Position numbers and translations under genes: made by a program
Part shown: positions 43,079-51,849 of the stretch, piece by piece
Layout of the letters: each line of letters opens with the position of its first letter
Numbering within the stretch: the first letter of the stretch is position 1
Source: Haloarchaeobius amylolyticus
GTDB taxonomy: Archaea > Halobacteriota > Halobacteria > Halobacteriales > Natrialbaceae
Reading direction: 5' to 3'
Assembly (NCBI RefSeq): GCF_026616195.1
Contig: NZ_JANHDH010000004.1
Coordinates: 186,001-250,000, forward strand
DNA length: 64,000 nt
The notes under the pieces: generated by a model
What the model was told of the DNA's origin: nothing
Seen by the model: only the letters and a program-made list of their open reading frames with translations
Database searches by the model: none

Positions 43079-43411
43079 ATGGCAGATGATAAACAGGGCC
43101 GAGATGAGCAAGCGGATGATGAAAAACGTCGCCAGCGAGAGCGGATGCAAGAGGAGGCACGTACCCACGACGATGAAGAAGAGCCGATGCGCGTTGACCC
43201 TGATGAAGGGCTTGGTGATCTTGATGAAGCGCTCAAATCGCACGACTATCCAGCCACGACAGATGAGTTGGTTGAGGTCTATGGCGACTATGAACTTGAA
43301 ACGCAGGGCGGCAAGCAATCCCTGGAGGACGTACTCTCTTCAACTGATGACCAAATATATGACTCAGCCGAGGACGTTCACAGACGGATACTGGAACTCA
43401 TAGGGCGATAA
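43079..43411 (+). CDS. DUF5789-type small haloarchaeal protein
   Basis: A 110-residue acidic protein. An N-terminal charged region (MADDKQGRDEQADDEKRRQR) leads to a folded C-terminal half (LDEALKSHDYPATTDELVEV, then RRILELIGR), the pattern of the DUF5789 family, which is widespread in haloarchaea and of unknown function. The ATG at 43079 follows GATATATGG closely, so the transcript has a leader. Confidence 0.7.
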   Translation: MADDKQGRDEQADDEKRRQRERMQEEARTHDDEEEPMRVDPDEGLGDLDEALKSHDYPATTDELVEVYGDYELETQGGKQSLEDVLSSTDDQIYDSAEDVHRRILELIGR

Positions 43412-43461
43412 CACAACGGCCCAACACACTTATCTCGCAAATTGGGCCGCCTGTGCTCAAA

Positions 43462-43982
43462 TTGACATCCTCCTCCGCGTGAACGCGGAGGAATCCCGAG
43501 CGGTGGGAGTTTCAGGTTTGTAGTCCAATCACCGGACTACCAGCCCTTTCGGGCGCAGGTAGTCCCACGGTATCGGACTGGTGGACTGCTGGCCATGCCA
43601 AGTGGCCGTTACCCCTATCCTCGACCGTGTGTGGCGTCCCAGTGTTGTTTTTGCCACGGGGACGCCAGCAGGCGTCAGCGGACTCGGGGGTACCTTTTGG
43701 TTCGCTTCAAGCAGTCGGCACGTCGGTACACCCTTCGAGGATGTGTCGTTCACCGGCTGCCCTTTCGGATACTGCCTCGTTAGGTGGGCGGACAGGCCGC
43801 CTCCGGAGGACGGTTCGGAATCCGCTCCGTTCCGACCGATTCCTACTCTCCGGTACGGCGGCCTGTCACTTAAACATCTCCGTGGGAAACTCAGCGCAGC
43901 CGTGCAACGGTGGTCTGGTGCCCAGTGACGGCGCGTATCCACGGCCTGAAGGCCGTGGTATTGCGCCTGTTCAGCCTATAAA
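43462..43982 (-). mobile_element. Non-autonomous relative of the tnpB element (PATE/MITE-like)
   Basis: Read in reverse, it begins with TTTATAG (43976-43982) and AATACC plus the hairpin CCACGGCCTTCAGGCCGTGG (43940-43959). It ends with GGATTCC, the hairpin CCTCCGCGTTCACGCGGAGG (43471-43490) and AGGATGTCAA (43462-43471). These ends match the tnpB element at 38111-39602. The 400 bp interior has no tnpB sequence, so it would need a transposase in trans. It resembles the palindrome-associated elements described in haloarchaea. Long frames inside it are Arg/Pro-rich and not counted as genes. Confidence 0.75.
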
Positions 43983-44016
43983 CTTCGTCTGTAGTTACCT
44001 CTTTGCTGAATCCACT

Positions 44017-44098
44017 CTCTCTGTGTCGGTCACCGCGTTACTGACCGTATCTGGGGGGTTTGTCAAGCGAGTGCTGAATGTATCGCGCGTATTCATCG
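44017..44098. repeat. Dispersed repeat R, copy 3
   Basis: CTCTCTGTGTCGGTCACCGC at 44017-44036, then TCAAGCGAGTGCTGAATGTA and TCGCGCGTATTCATCG at 44063-44098, close to copy 1 in both parts. It lies between the non-autonomous element and the permease gene stop. Confidence 0.7.
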
Positions 44099-44122
44099 TG
44101 AAAAGACGGTGAACGGACAGGG

Positions 44123-45478
44123 TCAGTTGCTCTCGTCGATAACTCCGGGATCTGGCTCGAACTGTTTGACTTCCTCCTCGATGATGTCGCGCTCGAAGTA
44201 GAGAAGTTCAACGGCAAGCACGACGACGGCGATACCAAGCACGATATAGAACGTGTTCGGTTCCCGAGTGTACAGGTTGTACATCATTAGCGGGAAGAAC
44301 GCCAGCGAACCGACTGTTCCGATTGCGGGGATGAGAGCGTTCACCTCGTCGTGATCACGCTGGCGGAACGCGAGGTAGCTCATTGACCCGAACACGAGGA
44401 TGAACGACAGCGATGCGAACGAGGTGATAGCACCGAGTCCCCCGAACCACGTAAACGCCCCAGTGATGACACCTAGGACGAGGACTGTCCGCTCGGGAAC
44501 CCCGTCAGCATCCGAACTCCCGATCTGATCGGGGAGGAGGTCGTCACCGAGCATTCCCTTGGCGAAATGCGCCGACGAGAACAGGGTCGCGTTGATGGCG
44601 CTCCCCGTCGAGAACAACGCCGACAGCGCAAGGACGACCGCTCCGAGTTGTGCTAGCCCGTAGGGCTGCATCATCAGTGAGGCAGCATCCTTCAGCGCGA
44701 CGTGTGGGTGGGATGTGAGCGCCTGCGGAACGAGGTTCACCGTCACCATTCCCACGAGGATGTAGATTGCAACGGCGACCGGGATGGAGATGTACACGGC
44801 CGTCCGGATGGTATCGACGGGGTTCTCGATGCCCTCTTGGTCGTAGTACAGGAGCTGCCAGCCCTGGAACGCCACGAACGAGATAGCCGCCGCCATGAGG
44901 GGGCCAAATCCACCAAGATGGCTAACACCATACTCGAACTGCGCACCACTGAATCCGAACGCATACACCAGCCCGAGAATACCGAACACGACGAGGATGC
45001 CGATCTTCAGTGCGACGAGGACGTTTTCTGCGGCTCCGGTAGTCCGCGACCCGAGCAGATTGAGGCCGACGAACCCGGCCACCGCCAAGACCGAGATGAG
45101 CGGTCTGGTCGGGAGCTCCAGAACGCTTTCGGGGATGATGCCGAAAGCAGCCGTGAACTCACCGAAGGCGAAGGCGTACATCGCCATCGAACCGATGTAG
45201 CCGAACAGGAGCGTCCAGCCGGCGATTCCAGCCAGAGTGGAGTTGTCGAGATAACACTGGACAAAGGTTACAGAGCCGCCCTGGTTGTCCGTGAGACTGT
45301 TGAGCTTGTTGTACGAGTAGCCCGCACACATGGCGACGATTCCGGCGGCAAGAAACGCGACCCAGACGGCGGACATCGTTATGTTTGCCACCACACCGAG
45401 AACGGCGTAGATGCCACCTCCGATCATGCCGCCGAGTGCCATTGAGATACTCTCTTTCAGTCCGAGGCTGTCAGCCAT
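44123..45478 (-). CDS. APC-family amino acid permease
   Basis: A 451-residue membrane protein with about 12 hydrophobic segments. SMALGGMIGGGIYAVLG near residues 12-28 is the substrate-binding TM1 motif of the amino acid-polyamine-cation superfamily, and LVALKIGILVVFGILGLVYA sits near TM5. The C-terminus is a short acidic tail after YFERDIIEEEVKQFEPD. The substrate cannot be told. No soluble UspA domain is attached, unlike some haloarchaeal members. Confidence 0.85.
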   Translation of the reverse strand: MADSLGLKESISMALGGMIGGGIYAVLGVVANITMSAVWVAFLAAGIVAMCAGYSYNKLNSLTDNQGGSVTFVQCYLDNSTLAGIAGWTLLFGYIGSMAMYAFAFGEFTAAFGIIPESVLELPTRPLISVLAVAGFVGLNLLGSRTTGAAENVLVALKIGILVVFGILGLVYAFGFSGAQFEYGVSHLGGFGPLMAAAISFVAFQGWQLLYYDQEGIENPVDTIRTAVYISIPVAVAIYILVGMVTVNLVPQALTSHPHVALKDAASLMMQPYGLAQLGAVVLALSALFSTGSAINATLFSSAHFAKGMLGDDLLPDQIGSSDADGVPERTVLVLGVITGAFTWFGGLGAITSFASLSFILVFGSMSYLAFRQRDHDEVNALIPAIGTVGSLAFFPLMMYNLYTREPNTFYIVLGIAVVVLAVELLYFERDIIEEEVKQFEPDPGVIDESN

Positions 45479-45594
45479 GGCAATCGAGCTCCATTCAATC
45501 CCTCTGTTCTAGGTCAGAGCGGCTTGCGAGGCGTGAAGCCTTCGCTTGTTGCGGCAGGATAATTGCGAGGTTCCACTCTGATAGAGACACCTAT

Positions 45595-47549
45595 ACTGGC
45601 CAGTTAGACGGACTCTTTAGCGTGTCGTGGCTAGCATCTCGTAGTGGCTGCGACCTGTGAGTCACAACGCACTGTCTTTCGACGAATCGCTCAACAGCCG
45701 TACGTCGAGTGGCCAGTCTATGACTCGACGCCGTTGTACGATCGAACCTCACTCGCCGGGTTAGAATCGGACATTCGAGCCGTTTCGGAAATCTGGTTTA
45801 CTCACCACGAACACGATTCAGTCGAGCAGTTCGTATTCGAACTCCCATTAGCCTACTTCAGATTCGAGGCCCACGATCGCTACGGGAGTTCGACATGCTA
45901 CGAGATGGACACCCTCTTTCGCGTGTTCATCCTGAAAGAATGCCACGAGTGGGACCACGAGACCGCGCTGATCGAGTATCTCAATCGTAGTCCAGCACTC
46001 TGCGAACAATTGGGTCTGGAGACAGTGCCGGACCAATCGACGCTGTGGCGCAGTTGGCACGAACGGTTCAGTGTCGAGCTTCGCAGTACAGTCGAGACAG
46101 TTTCCCGGGCGATTCTCATCAAGGCCCAGAATGCAAGTGTCTCGGTCCCACGCGACCCTGAGCGTAAGCTCCGTTATCGGAACAACGACGACGAGGATTC
46201 GACACCTGACGAGCAACGCGTCTTGGAGCGGACGGAAGCGATCACGGACCACGTCGGCCGAATTGTCTTCCCGGCGTTCTCGCTGGATCGAGGAGAGGGA
46301 TGTGAGATCCACGAGAACGCCTACTGGAGCTTGCAGACGTATCTGGGGCTCCGTGAGAACCTCGCTGCCAACGAGGGCGCTCGTAGTTTCACCTACGAGT
46401 CGGCTCGTGAGCGGACGCCGTTAGGGCACGCTCATCGAGACCAGATTCGCGATCTCTCTATCGAGCAGATTCGCGAGATGTACCGACAGGCCGTCACCAG
46501 ACTCATGAGCGAAGTCGCGGAGACAGAGGAGTTCTTCCGAGCCGGGATCGTCGCAATCGATATCACCGAAGCTGATCCCTTCACCGGCGATAGAACGGGC
46601 CACGAAGACGAAATCATCGGCACGAAGGAGAAAACTGACGAGTACGCCTACCAGTGGGCGACAGTCCAATTAGTCGGCAACGCCGTCCCAATCGTGCTGG
46701 ACGCGCGGCCAGTTCGGAATGGTGAGTCCCGCTTAGAAATCGTCAAGGACCTCTTGGATTCTGCCGAGGACCTCGTCCACGTCGATAACGTCCTGATGGA
46801 CCGGGAGTTCGACAGTCAGCGCGTCCTGGAGATGATCAGCCAGCGTGGGCTGTCGTACGTCGTCCCGAAACGGATGCAGACCAGCGAGAAAGCCCAAGCG
46901 AAGCGGTTGCTCCAGCGTGATCAAGACCGGTACGAGACCAACCGTAAACTCCATCTCGGCAAGAACGAGTGGCACGAGACGACGCTGATCTACCGACGCA
47001 AAGAGAACTCAGAGCACGACGATCATCAACAGTATTCGGTGTTCATGACGAATCGAGGGAGCGGGCACCTCACGGAGTACGGCTACCGTTGGGAAATCGA
47101 GAGTGGGTACAGGTCAATCAAGCGATTCATGGCCGCGACGACGTCCAAGGACTTCGGACTCAGATTCTTCTACTTCGCGTTCGCGTGTCTGCTCTACTCG
47201 ATTTGGCGAGCAGTCGATCTGCTCGTCCAGGTCGAATTGATTGGGGAGTACGAGCACGCACCGATTGTGACGGCAGATAATACGCTGACGCTGCTGAAGA
47301 AGGAGACAGGAATCGGATAGTAGGGTCCTCGGTCTGGGTCAGCGCAGATTTCTGAGTGGCAACGCTATCGAGAGTCTCAGAAAAGCCACGATCTGGTCGT
47401 TAGTGCGACAGGAAGAAGCACACGAGAGAGGGTTTAAACAGTTCCCGCTCCCTGATTCGTCGGAAACCACGCATCACAGCCCCGCTAAACCCGCTGTAGT
47501 CTCAACTTCAGGCGGCCGCGAGGAGTTGAGACTGGCCATCTCAATGCAT
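45595..47549 (+). mobile_element. IS4-type insertion sequence, copy 1
   Basis: The extent is set by similarity with copy 2. The left end near TACTGGCCAGTTAGAC (45594) and the right end, read in reverse, GATGGCCAGTCTCAACT share TGGCCAGT, a weak terminal repeat. The right end contains a hairpin: AGTCTCAACT at 47498-47507 and AGTTGAGACT at 47524-47533. The boundaries are approximate. Confidence 0.65.
45644..47320 (+). CDS. IS4-superfamily DDE transposase, copy 1
   Basis: A 558-residue transposase from a GTG start. IVAIDITEADPFTGDRTG near 305 (D), VLMDREFDSQRV near 383 (D) and YGYRWEIESGYRSIKRFM near 476 (E) make the DDE triad. The last segment fits the YREK signature of the IS4 family exactly (Y, 2, R, 3, E, 6, K). 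The N-terminal 150 residues include a DUF772-like DNA-binding region (YEMDTLFRVFILKECHEWDH). It is the same length as copy 2 at 60447, and most differences lie outside the catalytic half. It appears intact. Confidence 0.88.
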   Translation: MAATCESQRTVFRRIAQQPYVEWPVYDSTPLYDRTSLAGLESDIRAVSEIWFTHHEHDSVEQFVFELPLAYFRFEAHDRYGSSTCYEMDTLFRVFILKECHEWDHETALIEYLNRSPALCEQLGLETVPDQSTLWRSWHERFSVELRSTVETVSRAILIKAQNASVSVPRDPERKLRYRNNDDEDSTPDEQRVLERTEAITDHVGRIVFPAFSLDRGEGCEIHENAYWSLQTYLGLRENLAANEGARSFTYESARERTPLGHAHRDQIRDLSIEQIREMYRQAVTRLMSEVAETEEFFRAGIVAIDITEADPFTGDRTGHEDEIIGTKEKTDEYAYQWATVQLVGNAVPIVLDARPVRNGESRLEIVKDLLDSAEDLVHVDNVLMDREFDSQRVLEMISQRGLSYVVPKRMQTSEKAQAKRLLQRDQDRYETNRKLHLGKNEWHETTLIYRRKENSEHDDHQQYSVFMTNRGSGHLTEYGYRWEIESGYRSIKRFMAATTSKDFGLRFFYFAFACLLYSIWRAVDLLVQVELIGEYEHAPIVTADNTLTLLKKETGIG

Positions 47550-47586
47550 ATGCCTCAAGCCCTCACTGCTCAGTCGTGCAGAGTTG

Positions 47587-47930
47587 GTCGATTTGCTCGT
47601 CCAAGTCGAGTTGACGGGTGAGTACGAACACTCACCTATTGTGACGGCCGACAATACGCTTACGCTGCTGAAGAAGGAGACCGGAATCGGATAGAGCGGT
47701 GCTCTGTCCGGGGCAATGCGGATTCCTGAGTGGCAACGCTGTCGGGAATCTTGGAAATTCCTCGATCCAGTTGGCAGTACGACACGAGAAAATCTTTGAG
47801 AGGGGATTCTAAGCGTCCTCCACTTACAAATTCGCCCGAAACCACGCATTACAGCCCCGCTAAACCCGCCGTAGTCTCAACTTCCACTGGCAAGAGTGGT
47901 TGAGGGTGGTTGTCTCAATGCATATGGTTC
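47587..47930 (+). mobile_element. 3' remnant of a third IS4-type copy
   Basis: 47589-47694 codes for the last 35 residues of the same transposase (VDLLVQVELTGEYEHSPIV to the stop). The wording TGEYEHSPIV agrees with copy 2 rather than the adjacent copy 1. The right-end sequence follows, including CTCAACTTCC and CTCAATGCATATGG near 47930, with a decayed hairpin. It is therefore a truncated third element directly downstream of copy 1. Confidence 0.75.
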
Positions 47931-47954
47931 CCTCCTACGAGTGCCCGTGCAGAC

Positions 47955-48260
47955 ACGAATCACGTGAGTACGTCTTTGTTCCGGGACTGGACCCCTCACA
48001 AGATGTCGCTGATCCGGAGTGACTATTACTACCGATCGACGTTCAAAATTACAATGGAGGAAGCGATTGCCCACCGGCTCCGTTGGATTTACCTTCCGCT
48101 GTTTGCCGTGATCCTCGCAGCGTGGGTCATTCGCGTTACGGCGTTCGTTGAGCACCCCCGGCTAGAGAGTCTGCTATCGGCCAGATTCCCGGCGTGCTCG
48201 TGATTGGTGTTGCCGTCCTCTATACCGTGATTCCCGTGATAGCCGTCGTTAGTTTTTGAG
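47955..48260 (+). pseudogene. Truncated, frameshifted DUF2270 membrane protein
   Basis: The frame YYYRSTFKITMEEAIAHRLR, then WIYLPLFAVILAAWVIRVTAF is the C-terminal part of a DUF2270 protein. Near 48175 the frame must shift to continue as GQIPGVLVIGVAVLYTVIPV and stop at 48260. The N-terminal two-thirds is missing, lost at the junction with the IS remnant. It is a pseudogene, probably disrupted by insertion and deletion. Confidence 0.65.
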
Positions 48261-48262
48261 TG

Positions 48263-48784
48263 TCATTCTCGGTGACCACGAACGAATGCACGTCGCAAGA
48301 CAGTCAGAAGAACGTGCGTTTCGTACTTCTGGGTTCGGCAATGCTCGCAGGGCTGCATATCCGTGACAATGTCCTCGATTTCGTCGTCGTACTCGTCCGT
48401 GAGCGTGGTGAGGGCATCCGTAATCTGGGGCTGGATAGCGTCGATCATCTCCTCAACGGCGGAGTCGGCCGAATCTGGTAGTGAGTACGAGAGGACGATC
48501 GTGTTCGCCCCGTAGTATTTCGTCGTCCCACCGCGCCCCTCCTCGAACCGGACGACATCGACGAGGCCCGCGTCCCGGAGCTCGTTGATGTGGTGGCGCA
48601 CGGTGTTTTCTGTTCGGTCGATTCCGCGGTCGGCGAGGCGCTCGTGTACGTCGCTCGCCGTCAGCGTCTCGTCAGCAAGAATATCGAGAATCATCGCTCG
48701 CATCGGTTCATCGATCGCATCGGAGACCCCCGTATCTCGAACGGCGATATCCTCGAGTTCGTGCTCGGCATCAGATGTGCTCAT
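48263..48784 (-). CDS. Winged-helix metal-type regulator (ArsR-like)
   Basis: A 173-residue regulator. The winged helix spans about residues 20-95 (EPMRAMILDILADETLTASD, then TENTVRHHINELRDAGLVDV, FEEGRGGTTKYYGANT). A helical segment follows, then MQPCEHCRTQKYETH near 143-157, a CxxC plus His that can bind metal. It diverges from the HMA chaperone and P1B-ATPase genes, so it probably senses the metal they handle and controls them. Direct TTCAAACA repeats in the shared intergenic region are candidate operators. Confidence 0.75.
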   Translation of the reverse strand: MSTSDAEHELEDIAVRDTGVSDAIDEPMRAMILDILADETLTASDVHERLADRGIDRTENTVRHHINELRDAGLVDVVRFEEGRGGTTKYYGANTIVLSYSLPDSADSAVEEMIDAIQPQITDALTTLTDEYDDEIEDIVTDMQPCEHCRTQKYETHVLLTVLRRAFVRGHRE

Positions 48785-48891
48785 ATATGGACCGAGAGCG
48801 TGTACAGGCTAAGTAGTGGCGACCATCGCACGGACTCCACCTGATGCCCACCTCGGAGGCCTGTCATAGCTCTAGATGACTCGTTTGTCCG

Positions 48892-48941
48892 TTCAAACAC
48901 TCCGTATCCATATTCAAACATATCATCTAAAAAATACTTTA
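48892..48941. promoter_or_regulatory. Operator-like repeats and TATA box of the metal unit
   Basis: TTCAAACA at 48892-48899 and 48913-48920, 21 bp (two helical turns) apart, precede the AT-rich TATA-like AAAAAATACTTTAGA at 48930-48944, about 27-40 bp upstream of the ATG at 48970. The layout suits a dimeric activator or repressor acting on the chaperone gene. Confidence 0.5.
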
Positions 48942-48969
48942 GAGGGTATGGGCACTACGTAGAACTGTG

Positions 48970-49185
48970 ATGAGCGAAACAACGCAACTCCGCGTGATGG
49001 ACTTCGATTGTCCGAGCTGTGCAAGCACCGTCGAACGCGCCCTCGCGAATCAGGACGGCGTCGAAAATGTTGAAGTTCACTACGCGACTGGCCGGGTCGA
49101 GATTGAGTACGACGACAACGTCGCCGATCCCGCCACGTTCGAACAGACGATCGAGAACCAGGGCTACACGCCCCAGCCCACCTGA
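48970..49185 (+). CDS. HMA heavy-metal chaperone
   Basis: A 71-residue HMA domain: MDFDCPSCASTVERAL near residues 10-25 with the metal-binding CPSC, and beta strands NVEVHYATGRVEIEYD. It is the free-standing form of the N-terminal domain missing from the ATPase 12 bp downstream, to which it presumably delivers metal. A GTG lies 3 bp before the ATG used here. Confidence 0.85.
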   Translation: MSETTQLRVMDFDCPSCASTVERALANQDGVENVEVHYATGRVEIEYDDNVADPATFEQTIENQGYTPQPT

Positions 49186-49196
49186 GGAGAAAAGCC

Positions 49197-51116
49197 ATGG
49201 ATACCCAATCAGTCAAACAGTACTATCGCAAACACCGGCAGGCCATCATCGTCGCGGTGAGTGGCCTGCTGTACGCCGGCGGCTGGACGCTCGGCTACGT
49301 TTCGGCCTTCGACACGGCGAGCGCTGCGATCTTGATCCTCGTGGCGATCGTCGGCGGCTACGACATCGCTAAAACCGCCTACCACGAGGTCACCAACCGG
49401 ACACTCGGCATCAAGACGCTGGTGACGCTGGCCGCCATCGGTGCCATCGTCATCGGAGAGTACTGGGAGGCCGCAGCCGTCATCTTCCTGTTCAGCCTCG
49501 GCAGCTACCTCGAGGGGCGGACCATGCGGAAGACTCGGACGGCACTCCAAGAGCTGCTGGAGATGACGCCCGACACGGCGACCGTCCGGCGCGACGGGGA
49601 ACTCCAGGAGATTCCCGCCCGTGAGGTCGAAGAGGGCGAAGTCGTCGTCGTAAAGCCGGGCGGAAAGATTCCGGTCGACGGTGACGTCGTCGACGGCGAG
49701 AGTGCAGTCAACCAGGCGCCGGTCACCGGCGAGAGTGCGCCCGTCCACAAGGCTGACGGCGACGAGGTCTACGCCGGGACGGTCAACCAGGAGGGCGCAC
49801 TAGAAATCCGGACGACGGGTGCGGGCTCGGACACGACGCTCGAACGTATCATCCGTCGCGTCGAGGAGGCCCAAGAGGCCCAGTCGCCCACGGAGAGTCT
49901 CATCGACCGGTTCGCGAAGTACTACACCCCAGCCGTCATCGCGTTAGCAATTGGCGCGTATGCAATCACGCAGAACGCGATCCTGTCGCTGACCCTGTTG
50001 GTCATCGGCTGTCCGGGCGCGCTAGTCATCGGGCCGCCGGTCAGCATCGTCTCGGCCATCGGCAACGCCGCCCGTTCGGGCGTCCTGATGAAGGGCGGCG
50101 AACACCTCGAACGCGCTGGCAAGATCGACCTCGTCGCCTTCGACAAAACGGGGACGCTCACGAAGGGCGAGAGCACCGTCGCCGACGTCGAGGGGTTCGG
50201 CGTTGTTGATAACGAGGTCCTCTCGCTCGCGGCGACCGCCGAGAAGAAGAGCGAACACCACCTCGCCGACGCCATCGTCGACACGGCCCGCGAGCGCCCG
50301 ACTGCTGCGACGGACGGTGGGGCGACGGTCGCCCAGGCGGACAATACGGACGCCAGCCTCCAGTCGATTTCCGATCCGGACGATTTCGACGTGGTCGCTG
50401 GTAAGGGCGTTATCGCCCATACCGATGGCCACGAAGTTGTCGTCGGCAACCGCGCACTGCTGGACGACCGCGACATCGACGTCCCCAGTCGGATCGCCGA
50501 CTACGTCCGCGAGCGTGAGGAGCGCGGCGAAACGGTCGTCCACGTCATCCGAGATGGGGACATCATCGGCGCAATCGCGCTGCGGGACGAACTCCGGGAG
50601 GCCGCTCCTGGCGTCGTTGCGGCGCTTCAGGACGCCGGCATCGAGACGGTGATGCTGACCGGCGACAACGAGCGGACGGCCGCCGCCGTCGCCGAGGAGG
50701 TCGGCATCGACGACTACCGCGCCGAGCTGCTCCCCGAGGATAAGCAGTCCACTATCGAGGAGCTTCAGACCGACGGCCACGTCGTCGCAATGGTCGGCGA
50801 CGGTATCAACGACGCACCATCGTTAGCAACTGCCGACGTCGGCATCGCGATGGGTGCCGCCGGGACGGACACCGCCATCGAGACCGCCGACATGGCGCTG
50901 ATGGCCGACGACCTCGAACGCATCCCCTACGCGGTCAAACTGAGCAAAGCGACGCGCTGGAACGTCCTCGAGAACGTCGGGCTCGCGGTGCTGACCGTAA
51001 TCGTCCTCCTCGCAGGCGTGCTGACCAGCTACGTCACCCTCGCCGCTGGGATGCTGGTCCACGAAGCTAGCGTCCTCGCAGTCATCCTAAACGGGATGCG
51101 ACTGCTTCGCTACTGA
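49197..51116 (+). CDS. P1B-type heavy-metal ATPase with a CPG motif
   Basis: A 639-residue P1B-ATPase. The phosphorylation site DKTGTLTKGES is near 316, GDGINDAPSL near 533, and the actuator loop VTGESAPVHKADG near 180. The membrane metal motif reads CPGALVIGPPVS (near 271) instead of the usual CPC, SPC or TPC. TM8 ends GMLVHEASVLAVILNGMRLL, closer to the Zn/Cd/Co groups than to Cu transporters. There is no N-terminal HMA domain; it is supplied by the separate upstream gene. GGAG 8-11 bp before the ATG is a Shine-Dalgarno sequence. Metal specificity is not secure. Confidence 0.88.
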   Translation: MDTQSVKQYYRKHRQAIIVAVSGLLYAGGWTLGYVSAFDTASAAILILVAIVGGYDIAKTAYHEVTNRTLGIKTLVTLAAIGAIVIGEYWEAAAVIFLFSLGSYLEGRTMRKTRTALQELLEMTPDTATVRRDGELQEIPAREVEEGEVVVVKPGGKIPVDGDVVDGESAVNQAPVTGESAPVHKADGDEVYAGTVNQEGALEIRTTGAGSDTTLERIIRRVEEAQEAQSPTESLIDRFAKYYTPAVIALAIGAYAITQNAILSLTLLVIGCPGALVIGPPVSIVSAIGNAARSGVLMKGGEHLERAGKIDLVAFDKTGTLTKGESTVADVEGFGVVDNEVLSLAATAEKKSEHHLADAIVDTARERPTAATDGGATVAQADNTDASLQSISDPDDFDVVAGKGVIAHTDGHEVVVGNRALLDDRDIDVPSRIADYVREREERGETVVHVIRDGDIIGAIALRDELREAAPGVVAALQDAGIETVMLTGDNERTAAAVAEEVGIDDYRAELLPEDKQSTIEELQTDGHVVAMVGDGINDAPSLATADVGIAMGAAGTDTAIETADMALMADDLERIPYAVKLSKATRWNVLENVGLAVLTVIVLLAGVLTSYVTLAAGMLVHEASVLAVILNGMRLLRY

Positions 51117-51143
51117 CTACTGGACACGAACTCCATTACACGC

Positions 51144-51797
51144 ATGACAACAGATTCGACTGCGACCGACGGAACCGAGCATAGCACGAACTGGCAGGTC
51201 AACTACGACGTTGCCCCGATCGAGATTCGCGACCCTGTCGCGGAAGCTCTCGGCGTCCTTGAACCGGGCGATCCGTTCGTCATCACCTACAGAGACGCGG
51301 TGAAAGAGGCGGGACACTCCTGCCCGACAGCCTCGGGCGCTTACCGGATCGTCCAGCTCGGCCTCGACGCGCTGTACGCCGACGAGCATCCGGTCCGGAG
51401 CGAGATCGAGGTGCAGGCGGCCGGTCCGCGAGACGATGCCGCGTACGGCGTGATGAGTCGCATCATCTCGTTTGTGACCGGTGCGACCGAAGACGACGGC
51501 TTCGGTGGACTCGCCGGCGGCTACGGTGGGCGCCGTGATCTCCTGCGTTTCGACGCGTTCGACTCGGAGACGCCGGACCCGACGTTCCGTTTCCGACGAA
51601 CCGATACGGACGATACCGTCGCCGTAACGTACCACGTCGGAGACGTCCCTGACGGGGGACCGGCAATCGGGAATCTCCAGGGGATCCTCGATGGGTCAGC
51701 CAGTGACCAGCAACGGGAGGCCTTCGCTGACGCATGGCATCGCCGCGTCCAAGTCGTCCTGGCGGACGACTCGCTGTTCACTGTAGAACCCGTCTAG
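51144..51797 (+). CDS. FmdE-like protein
   Basis: A 217-residue protein. VKEAGHSCPTASGAYRIVQL near residues 52-71 is the metal/cofactor-binding signature of the FmdE (formylmethanofuran dehydrogenase subunit E-like) domain, which occurs in many proteins unrelated to methanogenesis. A Gly-rich loop (GFGGLAGGYGGRRDLL) follows near 120. It is 27 bp after the P1B-ATPase, so it is likely co-transcribed and involved in metal handling. The exact role is unknown. Confidence 0.7.
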   Translation: MTTDSTATDGTEHSTNWQVNYDVAPIEIRDPVAEALGVLEPGDPFVITYRDAVKEAGHSCPTASGAYRIVQLGLDALYADEHPVRSEIEVQAAGPRDDAAYGVMSRIISFVTGATEDDGFGGLAGGYGGRRDLLRFDAFDSETPDPTFRFRRTDTDDTVAVTYHVGDVPDGGPAIGNLQGILDGSASDQQREAFADAWHRRVQVVLADDSLFTVEPV

Positions 51798-51849
51798 ACA
51801 CGGCGTCAACCACGGTACGACAGTCGGCCAGGATTTCGCCGTCGGGCTA

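Noticed and set aside
43529-43942. 137-residue reverse frame and 115-residue forward frame inside the non-autonomous element
   Set aside because: Both lie within the element bounded by tnpB-type ends, with Arg/Pro/Thr-rich composition and no family look.
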